Of a stretch of DNA of 64,000 nucleotides, positions 17,021 to 25,867 are shown piece by piece (the stretch's first letter is position 1; the number at the start of each line of letters is the position of its first letter). Below the pieces are notes generated by a model that made no database searches, had not been told where the DNA came from, and was given only the letters and a program-made list of their open reading frames with translations. This stretch comes from Pseudomonadota bacterium (GTDB lineage Bacteria; Pseudomonadota; Alphaproteobacteria; Acetobacterales; Acetobacteraceae). A program made the translations under genes and the position numbers. The stretch covers positions 1 through 64,000 of the forward strand of contig JAJZBV010000008.1 in NCBI GenBank assembly GCA_021851785.1, given 5' to 3'.

Positions 17021-17069
17021 GGCGGCGTCTCAGGGCATGACGTATGTCCCGCGAGACGCCGCCGTTTTT
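17021..17069 (+). terminator. Rho-independent terminator between the two permease genes
   Basis: GGCGGCGTCTC (17021-17031) pairs perfectly with GAGACGCCGCC (17053-17063), followed immediately by GTTTTTGG. It lies 15 bp after the first permease stop, so the second copy probably has its own promoter. Confidence 0.85.
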
Positions 17070-17211
17070 GGCCGAAGAGGGGGCTGACCAGGCCGGAAAC
17101 GCCACGAAAGATCATTGCCGGGGGCGAAATTTCCGGGGCCGCAATGTCCATGACAAGACGAGGATGACGCCCTAAAAAGTCAGAAAATCTTGCCTGGGGG
17201 GGATGACGGTC

Positions 17212-18798
17212 ATGTTCAGCCAGCCCTTGACGCCGGTGGCGGGAAATCTGCCGCTTTCCTTCGTGATCGCCGCCCTCCCGATCGCCGTCGTGCTCGCCTT
17301 GCTCGGCCTCGCGCGGTGGCCGGCCTGGCAATCCTCGCTCGCCGGGTTGATCGTCGGCCTCGCGATCGCGATCGGCGTCTGGCAATTTCCGGCCGGACTC
17401 GCCTTCGCTGCCGTCACCAGCGGCATCGCTTTCGCCCTCTTGCCGATCATCTGGATCGTCTTCAACGCGCTTTTGCTTTATCATATTTCGGTCGCCGCCG
17501 GGCGCATCGATGCGTTTCGCGACTGGATCCTCGTCCATCTCCCCAATGACCGCCGCAGCGTCCTGGTGGTGGTGGCGTTCTGTTTCGGCGCCCTGCTCGA
17601 GGGCATCGCCGGCGGAGGAACGCCGGTCGCGATCACGAGTTCGCTCCTCATCATGGTCGGCTTCCGGCCGCTCGAGGCGTTGACCTATGCGCTGATTTTC
17701 AACACCACCCCGGTCGCCTTCGGCGGCTTCGGCGTTCCCATCACCGTGCTCGGCGCGGTGACCAACCTGCCCACCCTCGCGCTCGGGCAGGAGGTCGGAC
17801 GGCAATTGCCGGTCTTTTCCTTCATCCTGCCATTCTATGTGATCGCGCTCGATGGCGGGCGGCGCTCGCTCGCCGCGACCTGGCCGATGCTCCTGGTCGC
17901 CGGCGGCAGTTTCGCGCTCACCCAGTTCGTGGTCTCGAACTACGTCAACTACGCCCTGACCGACGTGCTTTCCTCCCTGGTCTCGCTCATCGTCACCGTC
18001 GCCTTCCTCAAGATCTGGCGCCCGGCGCATGATCCGGATTACGCCATCGCGAGCGCCATCCGCGATTCCGCCCGCCACGAGACGCTGAGCCCGTGGTCGG
18101 CGTGGCTGCCCTGGGTTCTGGTCTCGGTCGTGGTCATCGCCTGGACGATCTTGAAGGTGTTCCTGATCGGGGATTGGAAAATCGCCTGGCCGGGCCTCGA
18201 CAAGGCGGTGTTCATCACCCTCTATAAAACGCCCTATGCCGCGATCTGGGATTTCCAACCGCTCGGCACCGGCACCGCCATCCTGGTCTCGGCCATTATC
18301 GCGGCAGGGCTGATGGGGATCGGGCCAGGCGGCTTCGTCAAGGCGATCGGCGCTACCTGGCGCCAGATCCGGATCGCGATGCTGACCGTGATCCTCATCG
18401 TCGGCCTCGCCTATCTGATGAATTATTCCGGCATGACCTACACGCTCGGCCTCGGCGTCGCCTCCCTCGGCCTCCTGTTCCCGCTGGTCTCGCCCTTCCT
18501 CGGCTGGGTCGCGGTCTTTCTTTCGGGCAGCGACACCTCGGGGAATGCCCTGTTCGGCAATCTCCAGGTGGTGGCGGCGAACCAGCTTCAACTCAATCCG
18601 GTGCTGATCGCCGCGACCAATTCCTCGGGCGGCGTCATGGGCAAGATGATCTCGCCGCAGAATATCGCGATCGGCGTCTCGACCACCGAATTCAAGGGGC
18701 GGGAGGGCGTGGTTTTGGCCCGCACCTTCCTCCACAGTGTCGTTTTCACCCTGCTGGTCGGTATTTTGTTGCTGGTGCAGCAATATATCATTCCGTGA
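17212..18798 (+). CDS. lldP: L-lactate permease, second tandem copy
   Basis: A 528-residue LctP/LldP transporter closely matching the gene upstream in every motif, except that EGIAGGGTPVA replaces EGIAGFGTPVA and the C-terminus is shorter. ATG 17212 aligns with the start of copy one and follows a G7 run at a suitable distance; ATG 17203 is an alternative. Even the leader is shared: TGACAAGACG and an ATCTTG-CCGGGGGG-like stretch precede both starts. It is a tandem duplication that included the 5' region. The two may differ in expression or in substrate range. Confidence 0.95.
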   Translation: MFSQPLTPVAGNLPLSFVIAALPIAVVLALLGLARWPAWQSSLAGLIVGLAIAIGVWQFPAGLAFAAVTSGIAFALLPIIWIVFNALLLYHISVAAGRIDAFRDWILVHLPNDRRSVLVVVAFCFGALLEGIAGGGTPVAITSSLLIMVGFRPLEALTYALIFNTTPVAFGGFGVPITVLGAVTNLPTLALGQEVGRQLPVFSFILPFYVIALDGGRRSLAATWPMLLVAGGSFALTQFVVSNYVNYALTDVLSSLVSLIVTVAFLKIWRPAHDPDYAIASAIRDSARHETLSPWSAWLPWVLVSVVVIAWTILKVFLIGDWKIAWPGLDKAVFITLYKTPYAAIWDFQPLGTGTAILVSAIIAAGLMGIGPGGFVKAIGATWRQIRIAMLTVILIVGLAYLMNYSGMTYTLGLGVASLGLLFPLVSPFLGWVAVFLSGSDTSGNALFGNLQVVAANQLQLNPVLIAATNSSGGVMGKMISPQNIAIGVSTTEFKGREGVVLARTFLHSVVFTLLVGILLLVQQYIIP

Positions 18799-18961
18799 GT
18801 CGTGCCGATCTCACCGGAAAATGATTTTTTCGCGGGGATTGGGGGTGGCGAATCTTCTCCCCGCTCCCAAGTTGTAACCAAGCGTTACGTGGCTGGGCGG
18901 GAAGCCCATCCGGCTCCCGCCATCCCCAGTCCTGAAGGCCGGATCTCAAGGGAGATGTGTG

Positions 18962-19393
18962 ATGATGCGTAAATTGCTGGTGTCCTCGATCGCGATCCTG
19001 GCGCTCGGCGCCGGCCCCGTGCTCGCGGCGCATGGCGGCGGGCATGGCGGGCATCATGGCGGCTCGGCGGCCGCCTCATCGGGGAGTGCCGCCGCCGGGG
19101 TCGGCGCCACCGGCAGCGCCAGCGCGGCGGCGAGCGGCGGCTCGCGCGGCACCATGAGCGCGGCCAACGTCAACGGCATGCATGGCGGCAGCCTGCAGCC
19201 CGGCGCCGGCTTCGCCGATACGCAAATCCCCTGGGGCTCGACCGATACTTCCGTCCAGGGCGGGCCTGGCCTCGGCGGCATGGGCGGCAGCACCATGCAG
19301 GTCAGCGATTACGGCAAGAAGAGCTGGCCTTGCTACCCGGCCGGGCAATGGGCCGGCAGCGCCGATTTCCACGCCCCGGCCGGATGCAAATAA
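18962..19393 (+). CDS. secreted Gly/Ser/Ala-rich protein with WPCYPAGQW motif
   Basis: A 143-residue exported protein: signal peptide ending in PVLAAHGG, then a low-complexity Gly/His/Ser/Ala stretch (about 24-75), then a compact conserved C-terminal part with IPWGSTDTSVQGG, GGSTMQVSDYGKKSWPCYPAGQWAGS and a final HAPAGC. Two cysteines, in WPCYP and at the C-terminus, may form a disulfide. GGAG lies 7 bases before ATG 18962. The next gene encodes a paralogue of the C-terminal part and overlaps this one by 10 bases. I do not recognise the family; a periplasmic or surface location is the only safe inference. Confidence 0.75.
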   Translation: MMRKLLVSSIAILALGAGPVLAAHGGGHGGHHGGSAAASSGSAAAGVGATGSASAAASGGSRGTMSAANVNGMHGGSLQPGAGFADTQIPWGSTDTSVQGGPGLGGMGGSTMQVSDYGKKSWPCYPAGQWAGSADFHAPAGCK

Positions 19394-19707
19394 TCAGATC
19401 CTGGTTCCTGCCGGCGCTGGCGCTCGCGGTGATCGCGGGGATCGCGGGGCCGGCGCGGGCGCAGTTCGGCGGCGGGCTCGCGCCGGGGCAGCACGGCGAC
19501 ACCGATCTTCCGTTCGGCTCGACCGATACCACCGACCAGGGCTGGGCCGGCTATGGCGGGCCCGGCGGCAGCACGACGAAAGTGAGCCCCTATGGCCAGA
19601 AGAACTGGCCGTGCTATCCCGCCGGGCAATGGGCTGGGAGCAAGGATCTTCATCCCCCGAAGGGTTGCCCGCGGCCGGACGGCGGCGCGAGTCCGGCGGC
19701 GAGGTAA
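19384..19707 (+). CDS. secreted paralogue with WPCYPAGQW motif
   Basis: A 107-residue exported protein starting MQIIRSWFLPALALAVIAG, cleaved near PARAQF. The mature part reads LPFGSTDTTDQG, GGSTTKVSPYGQKNWPCYPAGQWAGSKDLH and KGCP, matching the upstream protein almost position for position while lacking its long Gly/Ser linker. Both cysteines are kept. It overlaps the upstream gene by 10 bases, implying coupled expression and a tandem duplication followed by divergence. The function is unknown. Confidence 0.75.
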   Translation: MQIIRSWFLPALALAVIAGIAGPARAQFGGGLAPGQHGDTDLPFGSTDTTDQGWAGYGGPGGSTTKVSPYGQKNWPCYPAGQWAGSKDLHPPKGCPRPDGGASPAAR

Positions 19708-19768
19708 CATGATTTTTGCTTGACGGGCGGCGGGCAATGCGCGACGCGAGGCGCAAGGAGAAGTGGAT

Positions 19769-20134
19769 ATGGTCAAAATCGGCTCGCTCGCGATCGGTCT
19801 CTTGGTAGCGGGCAGCGCGCTGGCTTTCGCGCGCTCGGGCTCGCCGGGCATGAGCGGCTATGCCCATGGCGGCAGTATGGGGGGCGTCTCCCCCTTCACC
19901 GCGATGACCGGCCTCCCCGCCTATACCGGCGTCGGCGGGACGGGGATGATCGGCTCCCATGCGGCGCAATATGGCTCGCATGTCGGTGGCAATGTCGCTG
20001 GCGGCGGGGCCGGCAGTCTCGGCTATGCCGGCGCCTCGATGAAGGGGACCGCGACCGGCGGCGCGAGCCGCCTGCATGCGAGCCCGTTCCTCGGCGCGGG
20101 TTCGGGCGGCATGGGCGGCGCGAGCGGCATGTAG
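19769..20134 (+). CDS. secreted Gly/Ser-rich protein
   Basis: A 121-residue exported protein. The signal peptide is KIGSLAIGLLVAGSALAFA; the mature part is almost wholly Gly, Ser, Ala, Met and His in loose repeats (GYAHGGSMGG, GSHAAQYGSHVGG, GAGSGGMGGASGM), with no cysteine. AAGGAG is 8 bases from ATG 19769 and only 2 from the in-frame GTG at 19763, so the ATG is preferred. It is the third small exported protein in a row on this strand and shares composition, though not the WPCYP motif, with the two before it. The function is unknown. Confidence 0.65.
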   Translation: MVKIGSLAIGLLVAGSALAFARSGSPGMSGYAHGGSMGGVSPFTAMTGLPAYTGVGGTGMIGSHAAQYGSHVGGNVAGGGAGSLGYAGASMKGTATGGASRLHASPFLGAGSGGMGGASGM

Positions 20135-20139
20135 CCGGC

Positions 20140-20424
20140 TCAACCCGGATTGGCGTGCTCTTCCGGCGTCCGCAAGGTCAGCGCCAAGGCGTGGAGTCCG
20201 TTTGAAAATTCCGCCGCCAGCGCCGCATGCACGGCGCGAGAGCGGGCAATGCGGGATTGGCCGCGAAACCCGCCCGTGACCATCAGGATATGGTAATGCG
20301 TCTCGCCCTCGGGCCGTGCCCCGGCATGGCCGACGTGGCGGGCGCTGTCATCGCTGACGGCCAGAATCTCCGGCGCGAATGCGGCGCGGAGATGGGCTTC
20401 GATACGGTCGGCGCGGGTTTGCAT
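20140..20424 (-). CDS. BolA family protein
   Basis: A 94-residue single-domain protein. RIEAHLRAAFAPEILAVSDDSARHVGHAG at 8-36, THYHILMVTGGFRGQSRIARSRAVHAAL and the final GLHALALTLRTPEE give the complete BolA fold, with a conserved His in the H-x-G segment. BolA proteins pair with monothiol glutaredoxins in iron-sulfur handling and also bind DNA. ATG 20424 is used; ATG 20433 is an equally in-frame alternative. It is divergent from the J-domain gene, reproducing the bolA / J-domain / cobS / cobT block found in many alphaproteobacteria. Confidence 0.9.
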   Translation of the reverse strand: MQTRADRIEAHLRAAFAPEILAVSDDSARHVGHAGARPEGETHYHILMVTGGFRGQSRIARSRAVHAALAAEFSNGLHALALTLRTPEEHANPG

Positions 20425-20499
20425 GGCCCCCATATCGGCCTTGCCGGCGCGGTTGCCAAGCGGTGGTTGCCAAGCGCCGCCAGCATGGCACATTAGGAG

Positions 20500-21111
20500 A
20501 TGATGACGAGACGCGTTTCCCGAGCCCGGGCCTACGCGCCCGACCCGGCCGCGCCGGGCCGGAGTTGCGACATCGCCGGCTGCCCGGCGGCGGGCGAATA
20601 CCGGGCCCCGAAATCCCGCCGCAGCTTGCGCGATTACTGGTGGTTCTGCCTCGAACACGTGCGCGCCTACAATCTCTCCTGGGATTACTACAAGGGCATG
20701 TCGCCGGGGCAGATCGAGGCGGAATTGCGCGCCGATCTCTCCTGGCAGCGCCCGACCTGGTCGCTCGGCCAAGGCGCCCAAGGGGGGACGGCGAGCGCGC
20801 GCGGGAATGAGCGCCGCGCCGAGGAGGTTCTGCGCGATCCGCTCGGGGCGTTCGGCGCCCGCCTGCGCGAGGCGCAAGGGCGTGAGGCGGCAGCACCGGC
20901 GGAACTGCGTGGCCCGCTCGCCCTCTTCGATCTCGGCTGGCCGACCACCCTCAAGGATGTGAAGCAGCGCTACAAACAGCTCGCCAAACGCCACCACCCC
21001 GACGCCAATGGCGGCGATCCCGCCGCCGCCGAGCAGTTCAAGCGCATCAGCCACGCCTATGCGACGCTGCGCGGCCACCTCGCCGCCGGCGCGCTCGCGG
21101 CGGCGGAATAG
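20500..21111 (+). CDS. J-domain (DnaJ-like) protein
   Basis: A 203-residue protein whose J-domain is at the C-terminus: [32 protein letters not shown] with the HPD motif at about 165-167, followed by [12 protein letters not shown]. The N-terminal half contains [12 protein letters not shown] and [13 protein letters not shown], a Cys/His arrangement that could bind zinc. It should stimulate an Hsp70 ATPase for a specific client; the conserved position just before cobS and cobT suggests, without proof, a role in chelatase or related protein assembly. Confidence 0.88.
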   Translation: MMTRRVSRARAYAPDPAAPGRSCDIAGCPAAGEYRAPKSRRSLRDYWWFCLEHVRAYNLSWDYYKGMSPGQIEAELRADLSWQRPTWSLGQGAQGGTASARGNERRAEEVLRDPLGAFGARLREAQGREAAAPAELRGPLALFDLGWPTTLKDVKQRYKQLAKRHHPDANGGDPAAAEQFKRISHAYATLRGHLAAGALAAAE

Positions 21112-21176
21112 GGATTGCCTTGCGCGCCCGCGAAGGCAGAGTCATTTTTCATGAAACCGACAGGATCCCGAGGCCG

Positions 21177-22196
21177 ATGAACAAGGTTGCCGCTCTCGCC
21201 GAAGCCCGCAGCACGACGCCGACCTCGGCGATCGACATGCCCGACCAACGGGTCGCCGCCGGTGATCTCTTCGGGGTCGATATCGACATGGAGGTGCCGG
21301 CCTTCTCGGTCCGCACCGAGCATGTCCCGGATATCGACGATACCTATCGGTTCGACCGGGAGACCACGCTCGCCATCCTCGCCGGGTTCGCCTTCAATCG
21401 CCGGGTGATGATCCAAGGCTACCACGGCACCGGCAAATCGACCCATATCGAGCAGGTCGCGGCACGGCTCAATTGGCCGTGCATCCGCATCAATCTCGAC
21501 AGCCACATCAGCCGCATCGATCTCATCGGCAAGGATGCGATCGTGCTCAAGGACGGCAAGCAGGTGACCGAGTTCCGCGAAGGCATCCTGCCCTGGGCGC
21601 TGCAGCACCCCTGCGCTTTGGTATTCGACGAATACGACGCCGGCCGCCCGGACGTGATGTTCGTGATCCAGCGCGTGCTCGAGGTCGAGGGCAAGCTCAC
21701 CCTCCTCGACCAGAGCCGGGTGATCCGCCCGCACCGCGCCTTTCGCCTGTTTTCGACCTCGAACACCGTCGGCCTCGGCGACACCACTGGGCTCTATCAC
21801 GGCACCCAGCAGATCAATCAGGGCCAGATGGATCGCTGGAACATCGTCGCGACCCTCAATTACCTGCCGCATGCCCAGGAAACCGCGATCGTGATGGCGA
21901 AGCTCGACATCAACCCCGAGGACCGGGCGGCGAAAGCGCGGATCGAGAGCATGGTGGCACTCGCCGATCTCACCCGCGCCGGCTTCATCAACGGCGATAT
22001 CTCGACCGTGATGTCGCCGCGCACGGTGCTGACCTGGGCCGAGAATACCGAGATTTTCGGCGATGTCGGTTTCGCCTTCCGTCTCACCTTCCTCAATAAA
22101 TGCGATGAGGCCGAGCGCGGCACGGTCGCCGAGTATTATCAGCGCTGTTTCAACGCCGAACTGCCGACCGGCGTCGCGCCGCGGCGGGGGATTTGA
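21177..22196 (+). CDS. cobS: cobaltochelatase AAA+ subunit CobS
   Basis: A 339-residue AAA+ ATPase. The Walker A is GYHGTGKST (81-89); the Walker B region is [10 protein letters not shown]. It powers cobalt insertion into hydrogenobyrinic acid a,c-diamide together with CobT and CobN in the aerobic cobalamin pathway. ATG 21177 is chosen because the downstream sequence matches the family's typical N-terminus; an upstream in-frame ATG at 21120 would add 19 residues. No other cobalamin gene (cobN included) is in the window, and in some bacteria CobS/CobT-like pairs persist without the pathway, so the assignment is by family. Confidence 0.92.
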   Translation: MNKVAALAEARSTTPTSAIDMPDQRVAAGDLFGVDIDMEVPAFSVRTEHVPDIDDTYRFDRETTLAILAGFAFNRRVMIQGYHGTGKSTHIEQVAARLNWPCIRINLDSHISRIDLIGKDAIVLKDGKQVTEFREGILPWALQHPCALVFDEYDAGRPDVMFVIQRVLEVEGKLTLLDQSRVIRPHRAFRLFSTSNTVGLGDTTGLYHGTQQINQGQMDRWNIVATLNYLPHAQETAIVMAKLDINPEDRAAKARIESMVALADLTRAGFINGDISTVMSPRTVLTWAENTEIFGDVGFAFRLTFLNKCDEAERGTVAEYYQRCFNAELPTGVAPRRGI

Positions 22197-22205
22197 GCCG
22201 CGGCG

Positions 22206-24071
22206 ATGACCGCGTCATCCGATAACAGCCGCGGCGAAGCCTTCAAGCGCGCGACCGCGGGGGCCCTGCGCGCCATCGCCGCGGCGCCGGACGTCGATGT
22301 CGCCTATCAGCCCGGCGCCGCCGGACTGATCGGGAAAAAGGCGCGCCTGCCGCTGCCGACGCGCGCCCTGCCGGCGGCGGAAATCGCCAAGCTGCGCGGC
22401 GCCGCCGACAGTCTCGCGGTCAAGCTCCGCCATCACGACGCCGCCCTCCATAGCGCGCGCAGCCCGGCGAGCCGCGAGGCGCGCGAGGTGTTCGACGCCC
22501 TGGAACAGGCGCGGGTCGAGGTGATCGGCGCCCGCCACATGGCTGGCGTCGCCGCCAATCTCGAGGCGCGGCTGGTCGAAAGCGTCGCCGCCGACGGCCA
22601 GGCCCTCAGCCGGCGCGAGCAATTGCCGCTGGCCAACGCCCTCGCCCTGCTGGCGCGCGAACGCATGTCGGGCCATGCCGCGCCCGCGACGCTGCGCGCG
22701 GTGCTCGGGCAATGGCGCGCGGCGCTGGGCGCCGAGGCGCAGGCCGGGTTCGACGATCTCGCCGGCGCGAAGGACGATCAGACCGCCTTTGCCGGCATCG
22801 CCCGCAAATTGCTCGCGACCCTCGCTATCGCCGAGGCCGAGGCGGAAGCGACCGAGAGCGAGGACGGCGGCGAGGGCGCGGATGCCTCCGATGGCCCCGA
22901 GGACAACGCGCCGCAAGCCGCCGGCGACGCCGAGAGCGAGGCCGAGCAGCTCGCCGGGGCGAGCGACGAGACGGCGGATGCCGAGGCGGGCGAGGAGGAA
23001 ACCGGCGACGCCGATGAAAAAGACGGCGCCGCCGACGGCGATGAGCGCCCCGGCGGCATGCGCCCACCGCCGAGCGCGCCATCGGGCCGCCATGAGCCGG
23101 GCTATCGCGCCTATACCCGCGCCTTCGATGAGGAAATCGCCGCCGAGGCGCTCTGTGACGCCGAGGAATTGTCGCGGCTGCGCCAGCAGCTCGACCAGCA
23201 GCTCCAGCATCTGCAAGGCGTGGTCAGCAAGCTCGCCAATCGCCTGCAACGCCGCCTGCTCGCGCAGCAGACGCGGGCGTGGGAGTTCGATCTCGAGGAG
23301 GGCATGCTCGATGTCGGCCGCCTCGCCCGCGTCGTCGTCAATCCGCTGCAATCGCTCTCCTACAAGCGCGAGCGCGAGACCGAGTTCCGCGACACCGTGG
23401 TGACGCTTTTGGTCGACAATTCCGGCTCGATGCGCGGCCGGCCGATCACGGTTGCCGCGATGTGCGGCGATATCCTCGCCCGCACGCTGGAGCGTTGCGC
23501 GGTCAAGGTCGAGATCCTCGGCTTCACGACGCGCGCCTGGAAAGGCGGGCAAAGCCGCGAGCGCTGGATCGCGGACGGCAAGCCGCGCGATCCCGGCCGG
23601 CTCAACGATCTCCGCCACATCATCTACAAGGCCGCCGACGCGCCATGGCGGCGGGCGCGCAAGAATCTTGGCCTGATGCTGCGGGAAGGCCTGCTCAAGG
23701 AGAATATCGACGGCGAGGCGCTGCTCTGGGCCTATCGCCGCCTCGTCGTCCGGCCCGAGCACCGGCGCATCCTGATGGTGATCAGCGATGGCGCGCCGGT
23801 CGATGACAGCACGCTCTCGGTCAATCCCGGCAATTATCTCGAACGCCATCTGCGCGAGGTGATCCGCGAGATCGAGCGCGCCGGGGCGGTGGAATTGACC
23901 GCGATCGGCATCGGCCACGATGTCACCCGCTATTACCGCCGCGCGGTGACGCTGGTCGATGCCGAGGAGCTGGGCGGGACGATGATGAAGAACCTCGCCG
24001 AGCTGTTCGACGAGGACGAGGCCGCCGCCTGGGCGCGCGCCAGCATCGAGCGGGCGCCGCTGATCGCCTGA
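22206..24071 (+). CDS. cobT: cobaltochelatase subunit CobT
   Basis: A 621-residue partner of CobS. The N-terminal half is helical; the middle (about 215-285) is a strongly acidic Glu/Asp/Ala stretch typical of CobT and BchD; the C-terminal half is a von Willebrand A domain with a MIDAS motif DNSGSMRG near residue 404 and SDGAPVDD later. It starts 9 bp after cobS and is surely co-transcribed. A truncated copy of the composite hairpin element lies downstream, between cobT and the convergent glycosyltransferase gene. Confidence 0.93.
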   Translation: MTASSDNSRGEAFKRATAGALRAIAAAPDVDVAYQPGAAGLIGKKARLPLPTRALPAAEIAKLRGAADSLAVKLRHHDAALHSARSPASREAREVFDALEQARVEVIGARHMAGVAANLEARLVESVAADGQALSRREQLPLANALALLARERMSGHAAPATLRAVLGQWRAALGAEAQAGFDDLAGAKDDQTAFAGIARKLLATLAIAEAEAEATESEDGGEGADASDGPEDNAPQAAGDAESEAEQLAGASDETADAEAGEEETGDADEKDGAADGDERPGGMRPPPSAPSGRHEPGYRAYTRAFDEEIAAEALCDAEELSRLRQQLDQQLQHLQGVVSKLANRLQRRLLAQQTRAWEFDLEEGMLDVGRLARVVVNPLQSLSYKRERETEFRDTVVTLLVDNSGSMRGRPITVAAMCGDILARTLERCAVKVEILGFTTRAWKGGQSRERWIADGKPRDPGRLNDLRHIIYKAADAPWRRARKNLGLMLREGLLKENIDGEALLWAYRRLVVRPEHRRILMVISDGAPVDDSTLSVNPGNYLERHLREVIREIERAGAVELTAIGIGHDVTRYYRRAVTLVDAEELGGTMMKNLAELFDEDEAAAWARASIERAPLIA

Positions 24072-24100
24072 GGTGTTGGCGGGAAGGTAGGGAAGAAAGC

Positions 24101-24122
24101 GTTCTTTTTTGAAAAAAAGAAC
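24101..24122. repeat. composite element, copy 2 (first hairpin only)
   Basis: The H1 hairpin of the family is present (GTTCTTTTTT with its complement, followed by CCAAAAAAC). H2 and H3 are missing. It sits 30 bp after cobT and 18 bp before the end of the convergent gene, so it can act as a bidirectional terminator. Confidence 0.7.
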
Positions 24123-24139
24123 CAAAAAACGTCTCACTG

Positions 24140-25867
24140 TTAGGTCGTGGCTGGGTCTGGCGGCGGCAGGTCGGCGAAGGCCGGGATCCGCGCGATCAGC
24201 GCCGCGTGGAGTGCCGCCCGCCGCGCCCAAAGGTCATGATACCAGGCGATGCGCGGCGGAATTTGATCGGCGAGCATGCGGCGCGCGGCGATCAGCGCGC
24301 GCGCTTCCTCGGCGAGGCCGCGCGTCCAGACCGGGGTCTCGATCATGCGGGAGAGCAGCGTCCGCAATTCGTCAGGGTTACGGAAAATCGCGCCGTTCCG
24401 GCCAGCGTCGATGACCTCGCCATACACCGTCGCGCTCGCCAGCGCGGCGACCCTGCGGGCTGCCGCCTCGATGAATTTGAGATCGGATTTGCAGCGATTG
24501 AAGGGTGTATCACCGAGCGGCATGAACGAAATCTCGGCCTCGGCGAGGCGCGCGAGATAATCGGGGTAGTCGAGCATCGGATGGAACACCTTGTGCGGCG
24601 TCGCCAAGGCGTCGAAAAACCCGCGGTCATGGACGACGACGAAGCGGAGCCGCTCCCCGGCAGCCGCCGCGACCGCGTTCAGCGCCGGCATGAATTCCGG
24701 CCAGTCGGCCTCGCGGTTGATGCCGCCGAAAAATAGCGCAAGGCGCGTGGGATCGGCGAAATTCCGCGGCGGTGGAAGCTGGCTTACGGCATTGGGGAAA
24801 GCCGCGACCTCGGGATTGGCGCGGCCCAGCACCTCGGCCAGCCGCGGCGTCGTCGTCTGCACCGCATGCACGGCGCGGAAATTATGCATCTCTGGGTGTT
24901 GCAGGATAGGAATGAAATCGGGGTGGTCGTCGAATTCGCACACCACCAGGAATCCCGCCGCGATCACCGCGCGCAGCGTCGCGAGCCCGGTCTCGCCGAG
25001 GAGCGCCGGGCGGTGGAGGATCAGGATCCGCGGAACCCCCGGCGCTGGCCGCGGCAAATCACGGAGATTGGTGAGCCGCGCCTGCACGCCGGGTGCGGCG
25101 GCCAGCGCCTGCATCGGCTCGACGACGCGGACATGGCTCACGCCTCCGACCGGGGCCAGCATGGTGGCGAAAATCTGCAGCCGCGCCGGCGGCGTGCGCG
25201 TTGCCCGCCAGACATGCTGGAGCGGCAGGGCGCGGCGCGCATACGCCTCGCGATCGACGCCAAGGGCATCGAGCGCCGGGGCGATGGCGGCGATGAAGCG
25301 CTGGCCGCGCTCGCCCTCGAACACCCGCCCGACGCTGTCGAGCGGCACATAGCCGGCCTCGGCGAGGGCCTGGCGGCCGCTTTCCTGGGAGAACCAGCGC
25401 AGATGCGTCTGATCAAAGAGGCCGCTCTCCTCGTAGCGCCAGCCGCCTTGCAGGAGGCGCGCGGCGAAACTCCAATGCTCGACATTGGGCAGCGAGGCGA
25501 GCAGCACACCGGTCGGTGAAAGGAGGGAGGCGTTGCGGCGAAGCAGCGCCCAGGGGTCGCGCAAATGCTCCAGCACATCGCCATAGATCAGGCAATCGAC
25601 GGCGCCGGTGAAACGATCGGGGAGGGCCACCGTCTCGACATCGCCGGTGATCACGCCATCGAGCCGGCCGGCCGCCACCGCCGCCGCCCGCGGATCGCCC
25701 TCGATGCCGAAAACCCGGGCGCGGGGATTGCGCTGCTTGAACGCGAGGCCGAGTGCCCCGGTGCCGCAGCCGATATCGAGCACCAACCCGGCCCAGAGCG
25801 GGATGCGCTCCAGAAGCTCCGCGTTATAGCCGTCGGCGTAGGGATAGGGCGCGACGGGCGCCGACAT
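24140..25867 (-). CDS. methyltransferase-glycosyltransferase fusion protein
   Basis: A 575-residue protein of two parts. Residues 1 to about 220 are a class I SAM-dependent methyltransferase: VLDIGCGTGALG at 29-40, GIEGDPRAA, and LIYGDVLEHLRDPW as the post-II region. From about 235 the sequence resembles GT-B-type glycosyltransferases (FATMLAPVGGVSHVRVVEPMQAL, LILHRPALLGE, LFFGGINREADWPEFMPALN and EAEISFMPLGDTPFNRCKSDLKFIEAAA). It likely modifies a cell-surface sugar. Its start codon touches the ugd stop (two genes abut without gap), tying it to UDP-glucuronate supply. Substrates are not evident. Confidence 0.8.
   Translation of the reverse strand: MSAPVAPYPYADGYNAELLERIPLWAGLVLDIGCGTGALGLAFKQRNPRARVFGIEGDPRAAAVAAGRLDGVITGDVETVALPDRFTGAVDCLIYGDVLEHLRDPWALLRRNASLLSPTGVLLASLPNVEHWSFAARLLQGGWRYEESGLFDQTHLRWFSQESGRQALAEAGYVPLDSVGRVFEGERGQRFIAAIAPALDALGVDREAYARRALPLQHVWRATRTPPARLQIFATMLAPVGGVSHVRVVEPMQALAAAPGVQARLTNLRDLPRPAPGVPRILILHRPALLGETGLATLRAVIAAGFLVVCEFDDHPDFIPILQHPEMHNFRAVHAVQTTTPRLAEVLGRANPEVAAFPNAVSQLPPPRNFADPTRLALFFGGINREADWPEFMPALNAVAAAAGERLRFVVVHDRGFFDALATPHKVFHPMLDYPDYLARLAEAEISFMPLGDTPFNRCKSDLKFIEAAARRVAALASATVYGEVIDAGRNGAIFRNPDELRTLLSRMIETPVWTRGLAEEARALIAARRMLADQIPPRIAWYHDLWARRAALHAALIARIPAFADLPPPDPATT

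Noticed and set aside
16990-18783. Long antisense frame across the second lactate permease
   Set aside because: It mirrors the acidic/basic pattern of a membrane-protein gene's reverse strand, and an equivalent antisense frame exists over the first copy, as expected for a duplication.
18832-18864. Hairpin GCGGGGA / TCCCCGC after the second lactate permease as a terminator
   Set aside because: The stem is good but the loop is long and no T-run follows, so it was not annotated as a terminator.
18874-18888. Inverted repeat GTAAC-N5-GTTAC upstream of the WPCYP genes as an operator
   Set aside because: Five-base arms are short and no regulator family could be matched; it may be chance.
22215-24230. 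Long antisense frame across cobT
   Set aside because: CobT with its MIDAS motif is on the other strand; the antisense product has no recognisable domain.
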